NCBI GenBank assembly: GCA_031262585.1
Contig: JAISHK010000008.1
Span: forward strand, 89,802-153,801
DNA length: 64,000 nt
Reading direction: 5' to 3'
From: Endomicrobium sp.
GTDB taxonomy: Bacteria; Elusimicrobiota; Endomicrobiia; Endomicrobiales; Endomicrobiaceae
This document shows, piece after piece, positions 28,244 through 38,008 of this stretch. The notes below the pieces were generated by a model. The model ran no database searches. It saw nothing but the letters and a program-made list of their open reading frames with translations, and was not told the DNA's origin. Made by a program: the position numbers and the translations under genes. Position 1 is the stretch's first letter, and each line of letters begins with the position of its first letter.

Positions 28244-28559
28244 ATGTTCCTCCATTTTATACATTTTTCAATTTTATAACTGAATTGTTTTCACTTTTTT
28301 TAAAAATTATATATAATTAAGCAGTATTTTAAAAATTTAACTCTGTAAAGTCAAAGTCTTCCCTAAATAAAATTAAGAATACACAAAGGAAATTTAAGTT
28401 TTACAAGCATATGTCAAAAAATAGAAGATAGAAGTTAACATAAAAATCAAAAAAGAAAAAATTAAGTTTATTAGAGTGGCAAATATTAAGAAACAATTTA
28501 ACATATAAAATGACAGTAAACTAAATTCTGCTATAAGTGGAATATTAATTGTATGATAT
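28244..28559. other. Divergent spacer between nitroreductase and pcrA
   Basis: No gene. It holds the putative pcrA promoter at 28510-28537. Confidence 0.4.
28510..28537 (+). promoter_or_regulatory. Predicted promoter of pcrA
   Basis: ATGACA (28510-28515) and TATAAG (28532-28537) are 16 bases apart, with a TG one base before the -10 (extended -10). It is 22 bases upstream of the ATG. Confidence 0.45.
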
Positions 28560-30842
28560 ATGAAGGAATTATTAACAAAAAACTTAAATTCTTACCAAAA
28601 AGAAGCTGTCCTTTGCACTGAGGGTCCTTTAATAATCTTTGCAGGAGCAGGAACAGGAAAAACTAAAGTTATAACGCATAGAATTGCTTATTTGCTTTCT
28701 TTGGGTGTTGCTCCATGGTCTATTTTGGCTGTCACATTTACCAATAAGGCTGCAACAGAAATGAAACAAAGAGTAATAGCTTTAGCTTCTCAAGTAGGAG
28801 CAAATGTACAAATATCAACATTCCATTCTTTTTGTGTATATTTTTTAAGACATGAAGCTTCAAAAGCAAATTTAAATCCAAATTTCGTTATATATGACTT
28901 TGCTGATCAAAAAAATGTAATAAAAGATTGCCTGAAAGAATTAAATCTTAACGAAAAAAAAATTAAAGTATCAACAATAATAGATAAAATAAGTCGCGCA
29001 AAAGATGATTTAAAATATCCATCAGATATGTCAGCAAATGCAGAAGTCAATGGAGATATTGTAGGCTCTACAATAGCAACAGTATATCAACTTTATCAAA
29101 AAAAACTTAAGAAAATTACTGCTTTAGATTTTGGTGATTTAATAGCATATACAGTTTCAATTTTAAAACAACACCCACTAATACTAACGTATTACCAAGA
29201 AAAATATAAATACATCATGGTGGATGAATATCAAGATACTAATCACGCTCAATATACACTCATAAAATTACTTGCACAAAAATATCGCAATATATGTGTT
29301 GTCGGTGATGATGACCAAGTCGTTTATTCTTGGCGAGGAGCGGATATAAACAATATTCTATACTTTGAAAAAGATTATCCTAACGCAAAATCAATAAAAT
29401 TGGAACAAAATTACAGATCTACACCTAAAATTTTAGCAATAGCTCATCAGGTTGTAAAACACAACAACGCAAGAATCAACAAAAAATTATGGACACAAAA
29501 TCCAGATAATGGTTACATATCAGTTATAAAAGCAGTAAACGAAAATGATGAAGCTATCAAAGTCGCAGATTTAATCTATTCCAAAATTAAAAATAATAAA
29601 TATAATCTTTCAGATTTTGCTGTTTTTTACAGAACAAACGCACAGTCTCGTACATTTGAAGATACTTTTAGAAGAGTCGGCATACCTTATACTCTTGTAG
29701 GCACACTACGATTTTATGATCGTGCAGAAATAAAAAATATAATGGCATACTTAAAACTCATATACAACCAAAATGACAACGTAAGTTTTAAAAGGGTTAT
29801 AAATATTCCTAAAAGAGGAATAGGAAAAACATCTTTAGAAAACCTCGAAAAATTTGCAATTTTTAAAAATATATCAATATGGCAAGCAATTCCTTTTGCC
29901 CAAGAGATAGGTTTAACAAAAGGAACTTTAAACGCTTTAAATAATTTTACCCAATTTATAAAAATCTTTATTAATTTAAAAGATAACACATCTGTTAAAG
30001 AAATTACTAAAAAATTTATAACGCTTTCTGGGTACTTAAAAGAACTTGAAACCGAAAATACTTTGGAATCTAAATCTAAAATAGAAAATATAAAAGAATT
30101 AATTTCAGCTATTGATGATTTTGAACATCGTTCCCCAGATAAATCTCTCGGAGGATATTTAACTCAAATATCTTTAATAAGCAATGTAGACTCTACTATT
30201 GATGAATCAAAAGGAAAAGCAACTTTAATGACTATTCATTTAGCTAAAGGTTTGGAATTTGACAACGTATTTTTATGTGGACTTGAAGAAGGTTTGTTCC
30301 CCATAGGCGAAACTGCCTTTAACACTCAAACCTTGGAAGAGGAAAGAAGACTTATGTATGTAGGCATGACAAGAGCAAGAAAAGCCTTATATCTGTGCTG
30401 GGCAATGAAAAGAACAGTTTATGGAAAAACTAAATGGAATATACCATCAAGATTTATAATTGAGGCAGGTTTTAAAGATGAACTTATTAAAGAACAAAAC
30501 AATGTCAACATTATACAAGAATTTAATAAAACAAAATGGAGTGATAATTTTAGCAATAACTATAATTATAAAAAAAACATTAAAGTTAAATTAAATTACA
30601 AAAACAAAAATATCGATTATAATTCTTCAAATGATGAATTATCTCTTTACACACCTTCCGAAGACAAAAGTCTTTACAAAATAGGTTCTCTTGTTTTACA
30701 TCCGTTTTTTGGTAAAGGTAAAATTATTGAAAAAAGTGGAGTAGGGAATAATTTAAAAGTAGTAATTTTGTTTGAAACCGGACTATGGAAAAAATTTCTT
30801 GTAAGAATAGCTAATCTTTCCTTACTTAAGCACAAAATGTAA
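28560..30842 (+). CDS. pcrA: UvrD/PcrA-type superfamily 1 DNA helicase
   Basis: This 760-residue 3'-5' helicase has all SF1 motifs: LNSYQKEAV (Q), AGAGTGKTKVITHRIAYLL (Walker A), VTFTNKAATEMKQR, VDEYQDTNHAQY (Walker B), VGDDDQVVYSWRGA, LEQNYRSTPKIL, LMTIHLAKGLEFDNVFL and EEERRLMYVGMTRARK. The C-terminus (YKIGSLVLHPFFGKGKIIE) is the Tudor-like domain by which PcrA contacts RNA polymerase, supporting PcrA/UvrD rather than Rep. The ribosome binding site is poor. It is a single gene with no neighbour on its strand for 1.6 kb. Confidence 0.93.
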   Translation: MKELLTKNLNSYQKEAVLCTEGPLIIFAGAGTGKTKVITHRIAYLLSLGVAPWSILAVTFTNKAATEMKQRVIALASQVGANVQISTFHSFCVYFLRHEASKANLNPNFVIYDFADQKNVIKDCLKELNLNEKKIKVSTIIDKISRAKDDLKYPSDMSANAEVNGDIVGSTIATVYQLYQKKLKKITALDFGDLIAYTVSILKQHPLILTYYQEKYKYIMVDEYQDTNHAQYTLIKLLAQKYRNICVVGDDDQVVYSWRGADINNILYFEKDYPNAKSIKLEQNYRSTPKILAIAHQVVKHNNARINKKLWTQNPDNGYISVIKAVNENDEAIKVADLIYSKIKNNKYNLSDFAVFYRTNAQSRTFEDTFRRVGIPYTLVGTLRFYDRAEIKNIMAYLKLIYNQNDNVSFKRVINIPKRGIGKTSLENLEKFAIFKNISIWQAIPFAQEIGLTKGTLNALNNFTQFIKIFINLKDNTSVKEITKKFITLSGYLKELETENTLESKSKIENIKELISAIDDFEHRSPDKSLGGYLTQISLISNVDSTIDESKGKATLMTIHLAKGLEFDNVFLCGLEEGLFPIGETAFNTQTLEEERRLMYVGMTRARKALYLCWAMKRTVYGKTKWNIPSRFIIEAGFKDELIKEQNNVNIIQEFNKTKWSDNFSNNYNYKKNIKVKLNYKNKNIDYNSSNDELSLYTPSEDKSLYKIGSLVLHPFFGKGKIIEKSGVGNNLKVVILFETGLWKKFLVRIANLSLLKHKM

Positions 30843-32326
30843 TTAAAACTTACCAACAAACAAAAAATAGCTTTTAAAAAAACAAATAAATAAAGTAAAC
30901 TCTTATAATTATCATTTATTACTCAACTTTAATATATCACAGGTATTTTTTAATTTTTTTAACTCTTCAAATCTTATTTTTAGATTTATTTCGATTGTTT
31001 TACAGCAAGTTTTTGGAATTTTACCTTCATTTTAATCAATATTAGTTTTATCTAATTCTTCAGCTCCAATTTTCGTAGTAGTTTTTGATTTTTAATAAAT
31101 TTGAATTCTATATATTCTTAAGTTTTTTTGGAAATCTAACTACCTTTTTCTCTGTATTGGCAAATACCTTTAAGTTAGACTCTTTATCTGTTAATAATTT
31201 ATTAGCATTCATATCTAACAGAAAATATAAGATCGAGGTTATTAAGATAGTTCCTAATGGAGAACACGGGCATCATCAAAAGCACACAAAAATGCTTTTG
31301 AAATCTATCTTTAAACATAATTTAGCAAGATTCACATTAGCTTCTTACAGTTTTTATTATAGATTTACACATATTTAATTCACTCAACTAATTTAATTAC
31401 ATCTATGATTTTAATATCACTATTTTAACATTACACCACTCTCTTCATCATTTTCAAGTTCAGTTTTTATATATCTTAATTTTTTTGTAAAAATTTGACT
31501 AGAATTTCAATAACTTTAATTTAAAAATCAAAAATATCTTAACCACTTTTATAGCTTTTACTTACACTGTACTCTTGCAAATCAACGTAATCTTAACCAG
31601 ATAAAAGATAATATGAATAATTTCTATAATTTTGTGCAATTTAAGTAAAAACCATTGTTATCACCATCTTTGCAGATTCAAAATGAAACCTAGCAAATTT
31701 TACAACACTTTCTAACATAATTATATTTTTTCTTAATTCAACTAAATCATCAAGCTGTTTAAGATGATTTACATTATTTTTAAATATTTCCATCTCTTTA
31801 ATTATTTTGAGATTAGTTCAGCTTTTGTAATACTAACTTTTAATCAAAAAAACTTTTCTATTTTAAGGAAGAGTCCTGCAACTTCCAGTTAAAATTTATA
31901 CATTTTTTTTATTCCCTATAAAGTTCACTCCCCTACCAAAACATCAAAAGACACAAACAACATAAAACAATACTAATAATTTACACTAACGATTTTCTTT
32001 TTAATATTTTTATTATGTGATTATTTTCATTATAGTTTTTTATAGATAATAATTTTTCCTTTACTTATAATATATACATACGAATAACTGTCTCTATCTC
32101 TTTCAGTACAAACACGTCACCCTCTGATTTATGTACCTTTTTAAACCATCCGTAACACTTGTGTAAACCTATTCATTCAAATTTTTAAAGCACAAATATA
32201 TAAATTTAATAAAAAAACAAATAATCACAATATTTTAAAAACGCTTATACAATATTATTAAAATATATTTTTTCTATAAAAATCATAAAAATATTAGAAA
32301 CTTCACTTTTACTATTAACATCATAA
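30843..32326. other. 1.5-kb decayed spacer with coiled-coil relics
   Basis: No intact gene. On the minus strand, stop-limited helical fragments remain: LKQLDDLVELRKNIIMLESV (around 31760), SVSKSYKSG.DIFDF.IKVI (around 31530) and KTIEINLKIRFEELKKLKNT (around 30960). Their alternating helical character resembles TolC-type outer-membrane efflux proteins, but the match is too weak to name. A 97-codon plus-strand frame (31085-31378) lies opposite these and has no recognisable features. Confidence 0.3.
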
Positions 32327-32356
32327 TTGCAAATTAATATCATGAAATGTTATAAT
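32327..32356 (+). promoter_or_regulatory. Promoter of the iscU/oxygen-defence operon
   Basis: TTGCAA (32327-32332), 18 bases and TATAAT (32351-32356) with TG one base before it (TGTTATAAT, extended -10). The start near 32363 gives a leader of about 67 bases. Confidence 0.6.
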
Positions 32357-32385
32357 ATGGAAAATTTACTTGCCAACATAATTAA

Positions 32386-32410
32386 TTTCTTTGTAGAAAC
32401 AACAAAGAAA
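32386..32410 (+). promoter_or_regulatory. Hairpin in the iscU leader
   Basis: TTTCTTTGT (32386-32394) and ACAAAGAAA (32402-32410) are perfect complements around 7 bases, ending about 8 bases before the AGAGGA ribosome binding site. It could be an operator half-site pair or an mRNA hairpin affecting translation. No T tract follows. Confidence 0.4.
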
Positions 32411-32429
32411 GCATTATTAGAGGACAAAA

Positions 32430-32807
32430 ATGGCATTTTATTCAGAAAAAGTTATGGAACATTTCCTAAATCCACGTAACGTTGGAGAAATAAAAGATGC
32501 TGATGGCATAGGAGAAGTAGGTAACCCCGTATGTGGCGATATGATGACTTTTTATGTAAAAGTCAAAGATAATAAAATTAAAGATGTAAAATTCAAAACC
32601 TTTGGGTGTGGAGCGGCAATAGCTGTATCTTCAATGGTATCAGAAATGGCACTTGGCAAAACAATTGAAGAAGTAATGAACTTAACAAACAGTGATGTCG
32701 CAAAGGCTTTAGATGGACTTCCACCGAACAAAATGCATTGTTCGAACTTGGGAGCAGATGCGTTGCATAAAGCCATTGAAAATTATAAGGCAAAACAAAA
32801 AAAGTAA
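32430..32807 (+). CDS. iscU: IscU/NifU-type Fe-S cluster scaffold protein
   Basis: IscU accepts sulfur from a cysteine desulfurase and assembles [2Fe-2S] or [4Fe-4S] clusters. The 125-residue protein shows YSEKVMEHFLNPRNVGEI and the three cluster cysteines in NPVCGDMM, TFGCGAAIAVSSMV and LPPNKMHCSNLGADAL; the Asp of CGD is also present. It heads a five-gene operon of oxygen-defence proteins, all of which need iron. The only NifS/IscS-like gene in the window lies 10 kb away and lacks its PLP lysine, so the sulfur donor is probably encoded elsewhere. Confidence 0.93.
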   Translation: MAFYSEKVMEHFLNPRNVGEIKDADGIGEVGNPVCGDMMTFYVKVKDNKIKDVKFKTFGCGAAIAVSSMVSEMALGKTIEEVMNLTNSDVAKALDGLPPNKMHCSNLGADALHKAIENYKAKQKK

Positions 32808-33008
32808 ATGTGTGCAATGCGTAAAAATGATAAGTGCAAACGTTTTCAATGTGAAGCAAAATTTAAAAATAAAAATGTATGTAAAATTTCTAGATTTTGC
32901 AAAACGTGCAATGTCAAAGAAAAAACTAATACCAAAATTTGTAATGTATGCAAGTCAGAGTACGCTGCTGAATATAGTGAATGTCCTGTTTGTTTTATAT
33001 TGAAATAA
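32808..33008 (+). CDS. Small Cys-rich protein in the oxygen-defence operon
   Basis: The ATG directly abuts the iscU stop (TAAATG). The 66-residue product has ten cysteines, among them three C-x2-C pairs (C31/C34, C45/C48, C59/C62); the last two resemble a zinc ribbon or rubredoxin knuckle (ICNVCKSEYAAEYSECPVC). It is rich in Lys. I know no exact family. Position suggests metal or cluster handling linked to IscU or the downstream iron enzymes. No separate ribosome binding site is visible, so translation may depend on iscU. Confidence 0.6.
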   Translation: MCAMRKNDKCKRFQCEAKFKNKNVCKISRFCKTCNVKEKTNTKICNVCKSEYAAEYSECPVCFILK

Positions 33009-33081
33009 AACAAGTCTCTATTGATGAATAATAACAGTTTTTAATAATTTATAATAGATATAAATACAAGGAATATATTTC

Positions 33082-34284
33082 GTGACAATGAGATTAATAA
33101 AAGACGGCGTTTACGCAGTTGGAGTAATAGATTGGAATGAAAAACATTTTCATGGTTATACGTACATAACAAAAAGAGGAGTTACGTACAATTCTTACTT
33201 AATTATTGATGAAAAAGTAACTTTAATTGATACGGTTCACAAAGACTTTGAGGAAGAATTATTAAAAAATATAAAAGAAATCGTAGAACCTTCTAAAGTA
33301 GATGCAATAATAATAAATCATGTAGAACCAGATCATTCAGGAGCATTCCCAAAAATAATTAAAGCATGCCCAAATGCAAAAGTTTATGGTACAGAAAAAG
33401 CAAAACAAGGATTATTAAAATATTACGGCATATGCGGCGATTGGATATCTGTGAAGCTTGGTCAAAGTTTGAATATTGGCAAAAGAACTTTAGATTTTAT
33501 AGACGTCCCTATGATACACTGGCCTGACAGTATGTTCACATACTCTGCTTACGACAAAATTTTATTTTCAAATGACGGCTTCGGTCAACACTATGCAACA
33601 AATAAAGTTTTTGATAATGAAGTAAATTTCAATATTTTAATGGAAGAGGCCCAAAAGTATTATGCAAATATATTATGGCCATTTAACAATCTTATTTATA
33701 CAAAACTGAAAATCATAAGCAATCTGAAGCCCAACGTTGAACTTATTGCTCCAAGTCACGGTCTTGTATGGTGTAAACACATAAAAGAAATTATGCAAAA
33801 ATATTTGTATTGGTCTTCTCACTCTTGCAAAAATAGAATAGCTGTTATTTACGAAACAATGTGGAATTCTACTGAAAAAATGGCAAGAAAAATTATAGAA
33901 GGAATAACTTCAGAAAACGTAGAAGCCGTTTTGTTTGACGTAACAAAAAATGATAGAACAGATATCATTTCTTACATGCTTGATGCTAAAGGTTGGATTT
34001 TTGGCTCATCGACGCATGATAGTGAAATGCTCCCAGTAATTGCTGGTTTTTTATATTTTCTTAAAGGTTCTAAAGCCAAAGGACGCAAATCATTTGCATT
34101 CGGCTCATATGGTTGGAGTGGAGAAGCTGTAAAAAATATTGAAACCACCATATCAAATATTACATCTTTTGATTCTTCTTTAAAGGTTATCTTCAAACCT
34201 ACAGAAGGAGAATTAAATAAATGTTTTGAAGCAGGTCAAATCTTCGCTTTAAAAATAAAAAATGAAAATAACAAGACTTTATAA
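33082..34284 (+). CDS. Flavodiiron protein (FprA/ROO-type oxygen or NO reductase)
   Basis: Flavodiiron proteins reduce O2 to water, or NO to N2O, in the cytoplasm of anaerobes. The 400-residue protein has the MBL-like diiron domain (NHVEPDHSG, MIHWPDSMFTY, FSNDGFGQH, APSHGLVW supply the iron ligands) and a C-terminal flavodoxin domain (IAVIYETMWNSTEKMARKI, GSYGWSGEAVKNIE). Rubredoxin is the usual electron donor. GTG 33082 has AAGGA at 9 bases and is preferred to ATG 33088. It sits between iscU and superoxide reductase. Confidence 0.92.
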   Translation: MTMRLIKDGVYAVGVIDWNEKHFHGYTYITKRGVTYNSYLIIDEKVTLIDTVHKDFEEELLKNIKEIVEPSKVDAIIINHVEPDHSGAFPKIIKACPNAKVYGTEKAKQGLLKYYGICGDWISVKLGQSLNIGKRTLDFIDVPMIHWPDSMFTYSAYDKILFSNDGFGQHYATNKVFDNEVNFNILMEEAQKYYANILWPFNNLIYTKLKIISNLKPNVELIAPSHGLVWCKHIKEIMQKYLYWSSHSCKNRIAVIYETMWNSTEKMARKIIEGITSENVEAVLFDVTKNDRTDIISYMLDAKGWIFGSSTHDSEMLPVIAGFLYFLKGSKAKGRKSFAFGSYGWSGEAVKNIETTISNITSFDSSLKVIFKPTEGELNKCFEAGQIFALKIKNENNKTL

Positions 34285-34316
34285 AAATCATTGTTTTGTG
34301 TAAAGGAGAGGTTATT

Positions 34317-34757
34317 ATGAAAGGATTAGTATGTAAAATTTGTGGATATATTACGTTAGACAATAATGAAAAACAATGTCCTATATGTCACGCTAAAAAT
34401 ATATTTGAAGAAAAAGAGGATGCTTATAAAATGTCAAACTCTGAAGCTGCTTCCAGTGAATCTAAAAAAAAACACATCCCATATTTTAATATCATAAAAG
34501 AATGTGTATTAATTCCCAACACTAAATGCACAGATATTTATGTGAAAATAGGCGAAATTTTACATCCAGCATTACAGGAACATTATATAACTAACATCAC
34601 TTTCTACACTAACAATAAGTTTGTTTCATATATTACATTTACATTCGATGTTAATCCGGCAGCAGTTATACATTTAAAAGATGAAGTTAAGGGGAAAGTT
34701 CAAGTGATAGCAAATTGCAGTATCCATGGTAAATGGTTTAATGAAGTAAAAATTTAA
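34317..34757 (+). CDS. Superoxide reductase (desulfoferrodoxin-like)
   Basis: Superoxide reductase converts superoxide to peroxide without making O2. The 146-residue protein has an N-terminal rubredoxin-like knuckle pair (LVCKICGYITLDNNEKQCPICHAK). Its SOR domain keeps all five centre-II iron ligands: His in KKHIPY, two His in LHPALQEHYI, and Cys and His in NCSIHGKW. The Glu-Lys-His triad of classical enzymes reads Lys-Lys-His here, so the Glu that caps ferric iron is missing. ATG 34317 follows GGAGAGG; an upstream TTG is disregarded. Confidence 0.85.
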   Translation: MKGLVCKICGYITLDNNEKQCPICHAKNIFEEKEDAYKMSNSEAASSESKKKHIPYFNIIKECVLIPNTKCTDIYVKIGEILHPALQEHYITNITFYTNNKFVSYITFTFDVNPAAVIHLKDEVKGKVQVIANCSIHGKWFNEVKI

Positions 34758-34806
34758 ACACTTTGAAATACAAAAAATAAATTAATATAAATTAGGAGAA
34801 AATATT

Positions 34807-35379
34807 ATGATAAAATCAATCAAAGGGACAAAAACTGAAAGACATCTATTGAAAGCCTTTGCAGGCGAATCACAGGCAAGAATGAGATACTCTTATTTTG
34901 CATCAAAAGCAAAAAAAGATGGTTTTGAACAAATCGCCGCTATTTTTACAGAAACAGCAGATAACGAAAAAGAACATGCAAAAAGATTTTTTAAATTCTT
35001 AGAAGGTGGATCTCTTGAAATTAAAGGAACTTTTCCAGCGGGCACTATAAATAATACCGTTGAAAACTTAAAACTTTCTGCTTCTGGAGAACATGAAGAG
35101 TATATAAAACTTTATCCTGAAGCTGCAAAAATTGCTGATGAGGAAGGTTTTCCTGAAATAGCCGAATGTTTTAGAAAAATTTCTATAGCTGAACAACACC
35201 ATGAATCAATATATTTAGAACTTATTGACAATCTTGAAAACAATATGGTCTTTAAAAAAAACACGCCTATAAAGTGGAAATGTCGCAATTGTGGTTATGT
35301 GTATGAAAGCAAAGAAGCTTTAGAAATTTGTCCTGCATGTTTACATTCTAAAGCATATATGGAAAAACTAGTAAGATAA
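34807..35379 (+). CDS. rbr: Rubrerythrin
   Basis: Rubrerythrin is a peroxidase that uses a diiron centre and a rubredoxin-like site. The 190-residue protein is a four-helix bundle with FAGESQARMRYSYFASKA, TADNEKEHAKRFFKFLEGG, ADEEGFPEIAECFRKI and AEQHHESIYLEL (Glu and His diiron ligands). A C-terminal [Fe(SCys)4] domain follows: WKCRNCGYVYESKEALEICPACLHSKAYM. AGGAG precedes the ATG. It is the last gene of the operon and would remove the peroxide made by superoxide reductase. Confidence 0.95.
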   Translation: MIKSIKGTKTERHLLKAFAGESQARMRYSYFASKAKKDGFEQIAAIFTETADNEKEHAKRFFKFLEGGSLEIKGTFPAGTINNTVENLKLSASGEHEEYIKLYPEAAKIADEEGFPEIAECFRKISIAEQHHESIYLELIDNLENNMVFKKNTPIKWKCRNCGYVYESKEALEICPACLHSKAYMEKLVR

Positions 35380-36352
35380 CCCAAAATGATTATTCATACA
35401 AAAACAAGCGACTATTTACGTCTTAAAAGCTATACGATAAATAGAAGTTTAAGCGGATGTATATTATTTCTTGTAATTTATTACATAATTGTAAATGCTG
35501 CATTGTAACTTCTAAAGATTGAAAATTTACGTACATATAAATTTTATAAGCTTCTTTGTTAGTTTTGTAATTTCATTTTTAAGGCCGGTTGGCATCATCA
35601 TTACTCATTATAAAAATGCTTTTATTTGGAATTTAGTTATTATTTAATGTTTTTTACATAGAATGATACGGTAAAATAATAGCTTCCCATTTTTTAAGTA
35701 AAATTAAAATATTTCCAAAATTAACGTTACTTATCACATATTCGCAAATGAAATATTGTATCCAGAGTAACTTTATTTTATCAGAATATATAGGCAACTA
35801 ACCTTTGACATAAGTAAAGATCTTGCAGCAAATGAATTAGTAAAACGTATAATTGTTCTAAAATTTTTAGGATTTTAAATATTTCCCTCAAATTATAAAA
35901 AATTCTATATTTTAAGAATTTTTCAATATCGCATCATTTTTTCACAATTGTTATTATTCCTTTAAGAGCTTGCGTCATAGATACTTATATTTTACTAAAT
36001 AAGCGTTCTAAAACATTATACAGTTTTTAAAATTTATTACAATATTTTTAATATTTTAGAAATAAAATTTGTTTTATATTCCACTTTTTTGTAATTTATT
36101 TCTAATCTTCTACCCAAAAATTTGCTTTAATCACAAATTTTCTCGCAGGTTTAATATATTTTTTAATAAAAAATTTCGAATATTAGAAATAACCAATAAC
36201 ACATTTTAATAATAAGCAAGAAAATGTTATACTATTATTTTAGAACATATATTAAAAATATTTAATAATTTATACATATATCAGAATTAGTAAAATATTA
36301 TTTATTAATCCACGTTTAGTTTTTTATCTAATATCTAAAATGAGGAAAACGC
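35380..36352. other. 1-kb spacer before pgi
   Basis: No intact gene. A plus-strand tail reading LTFDISKDLAANELVKRIIV then LKFLGF-TAA (35798-35878), with VISFLRPVGIIITHYKNAF near 35570, looks like the end of a dead gene I cannot name. An extended -10 TGTTATACT (36225-36233) probably belongs to pgi. Confidence 0.35.
36225..36233 (+). promoter_or_regulatory. Probable extended -10 element of pgi-rlmN
   Basis: TG-T-TATACT without a convincing -35. It is about 120 bases upstream of pgi. Confidence 0.35.
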
Positions 36353-38008
36353 ATGGACAGAATTGATATTAAAAATATGTTACAATGGCAAAATCTCAAA
36401 CAACATTATGAAACAGAAATGAAAAATATTCATCTAAGAGATTTATTTAAGAATAAAAACAGATTTAATAAGTTCTCTATATGTGATGATAATATTGGCA
36501 TAACCTTTGATTATTCAAAAAATATTATAAATTACAAAACTTTTAAATTACTGATAGACTTTGTAAAAGCGCTAAAAATAGACGAACATATAAAAAAGAT
36601 GTTTTCCGGTGAAAAAATTAATTGGACAGAAAACAGAGCGGTTTTACACACTGCCCTTAGAAATAAAATCAATAATCCTGTTTACATTGACGGAAAAGAT
36701 ATTATGCCTAAAATAAATGTTGTACTTGCTAAAATGAAAAAATTTAGCGATAATATTAGAAGTGGGAAGTTACTTGGTTTTACTGGTAAAAAAATCACCG
36801 ACATAGTAAACATAGGTATAGGCGGGTCTAGCTTAGGACCTAAAATGGTTTGCGAAGCATTGAAGTATTATGCCAAAGGGCCAAATGTACATTTTGTTTC
36901 TAATATTGACAGTGCAGACATATATGAAACATTAAAAAAATTAAATCCTGAGACGGTTCTTTTTATGATTGCTTCAAAAACCTTTACAACACTTGAAACA
37001 ATGACTAACGCTTTAACTGCAAAACAGTGGCTTAAAGACAAACTTGGAAATAAGGCCTTAGCTTATCAGTTCATTGCACTTTCCACAAATAAAAAAAACG
37101 TCAAAGAATTCGGCATAAATGAAAATAATATGTTTGAGTTTTGGGATTTTGTTGGAGGGAGATATTCATTATGGTCTGCAATAGGATTATCTATAGCATG
37201 CTATGTTGGATACGATAAATTTAGCGAACTTTTAGAAGGTGCCCATTATATAGATAAACATTTTTTAAATACTCCTTACGAGAAAAACATGCCAATAATA
37301 ATGGCTATTTTAGGCTTCTGGTACAATAATTTTTATGGTGCTTCAACTTACGCCATATTACCCTATAGTCAATACCTACGCAGCTTCCCAACGTATTTAC
37401 AGCAAGCAGATATGGAAAGTAATGGCAAAACAATAAACATTGAAGGTAATAGAGTTAATTATGAAACAGGCCCTATAATCTGGGGTGCATCTGGAACAAA
37501 CGGACAACATTCTTTTTACCAACTTATTCACCAAGGGACAAAGTTTATCCCATCTGATTTTATAGGCTTTACTAATCCTCTTGAAAAAATAGGTGATCAT
37601 CACGAAAAACTAATGGCAAATTATTTTGCCCAAACTGAAGCACTGGCTTTTGGTCTCACTAAAAAAGAAGTTATTAAAAATCTCAAAGCTGCGGGTTTTT
37701 CTTCTTCAAATATTGAAATATTAGCTCCATATAAAATTTTTGAAGGCAACAGACCTACAAACAGCATACTTATTAATAACCTTACGCCTAAAACATTAGG
37801 AGCATTAATTGCTCTATACGAACATAAAATATTCATACAAGGTCTTGTGTGGCGTATAAATAGCTTTGACCAGTGGGGAGTGGAATTAGGCAAAGTTTTA
37901 GCTAACGTTATTCTCACTGAACTTAAAGGACATAAAAAAAATAGGCATGATAGTTCAACAAAAAACTTAATAGAAATCTTTAACTTTAATAAAAAAATAA
38001 GCTTATGA
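36353..38008 (+). CDS. pgi: Glucose-6-phosphate isomerase
   Basis: Pgi interconverts glucose 6-phosphate and fructose 6-phosphate. The 551-residue protein is full length for the long bacterial type. It has [48 protein letters not shown] (substrate loop), [12 protein letters not shown] with the catalytic Glu region, [15 protein letters not shown] and the C-terminal active-site Lys region [12 protein letters not shown] precedes ATG 36353. It overlaps rlmN as ATGA, an unusual but clear coupling of glycolysis with an rRNA methylase. Confidence 0.95.
   Translation: MDRIDIKNMLQWQNLKQHYETEMKNIHLRDLFKNKNRFNKFSICDDNIGITFDYSKNIINYKTFKLLIDFVKALKIDEHIKKMFSGEKINWTENRAVLHTALRNKINNPVYIDGKDIMPKINVVLAKMKKFSDNIRSGKLLGFTGKKITDIVNIGIGGSSLGPKMVCEALKYYAKGPNVHFVSNIDSADIYETLKKLNPETVLFMIASKTFTTLETMTNALTAKQWLKDKLGNKALAYQFIALSTNKKNVKEFGINENNMFEFWDFVGGRYSLWSAIGLSIACYVGYDKFSELLEGAHYIDKHFLNTPYEKNMPIIMAILGFWYNNFYGASTYAILPYSQYLRSFPTYLQQADMESNGKTINIEGNRVNYETGPIIWGASGTNGQHSFYQLIHQGTKFIPSDFIGFTNPLEKIGDHHEKLMANYFAQTEALAFGLTKKEVIKNLKAAGFSSSNIEILAPYKIFEGNRPTNSILINNLTPKTLGALIALYEHKIFIQGLVWRINSFDQWGVELGKVLANVILTELKGHKKNRHDSSTKNLIEIFNFNKKISL

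Noticed and set aside
31085..31378. 97-codon plus-strand ORF
   Set aside because: It lies opposite helical relic fragments on the minus strand, has no ribosome binding site and no recognisable motif.
32713..33003. 96-codon ORF overlapping the end of iscU
   Set aside because: It is out of frame with the Cys-rich ORF and largely overlaps iscU; the Cys-rich frame is better supported.
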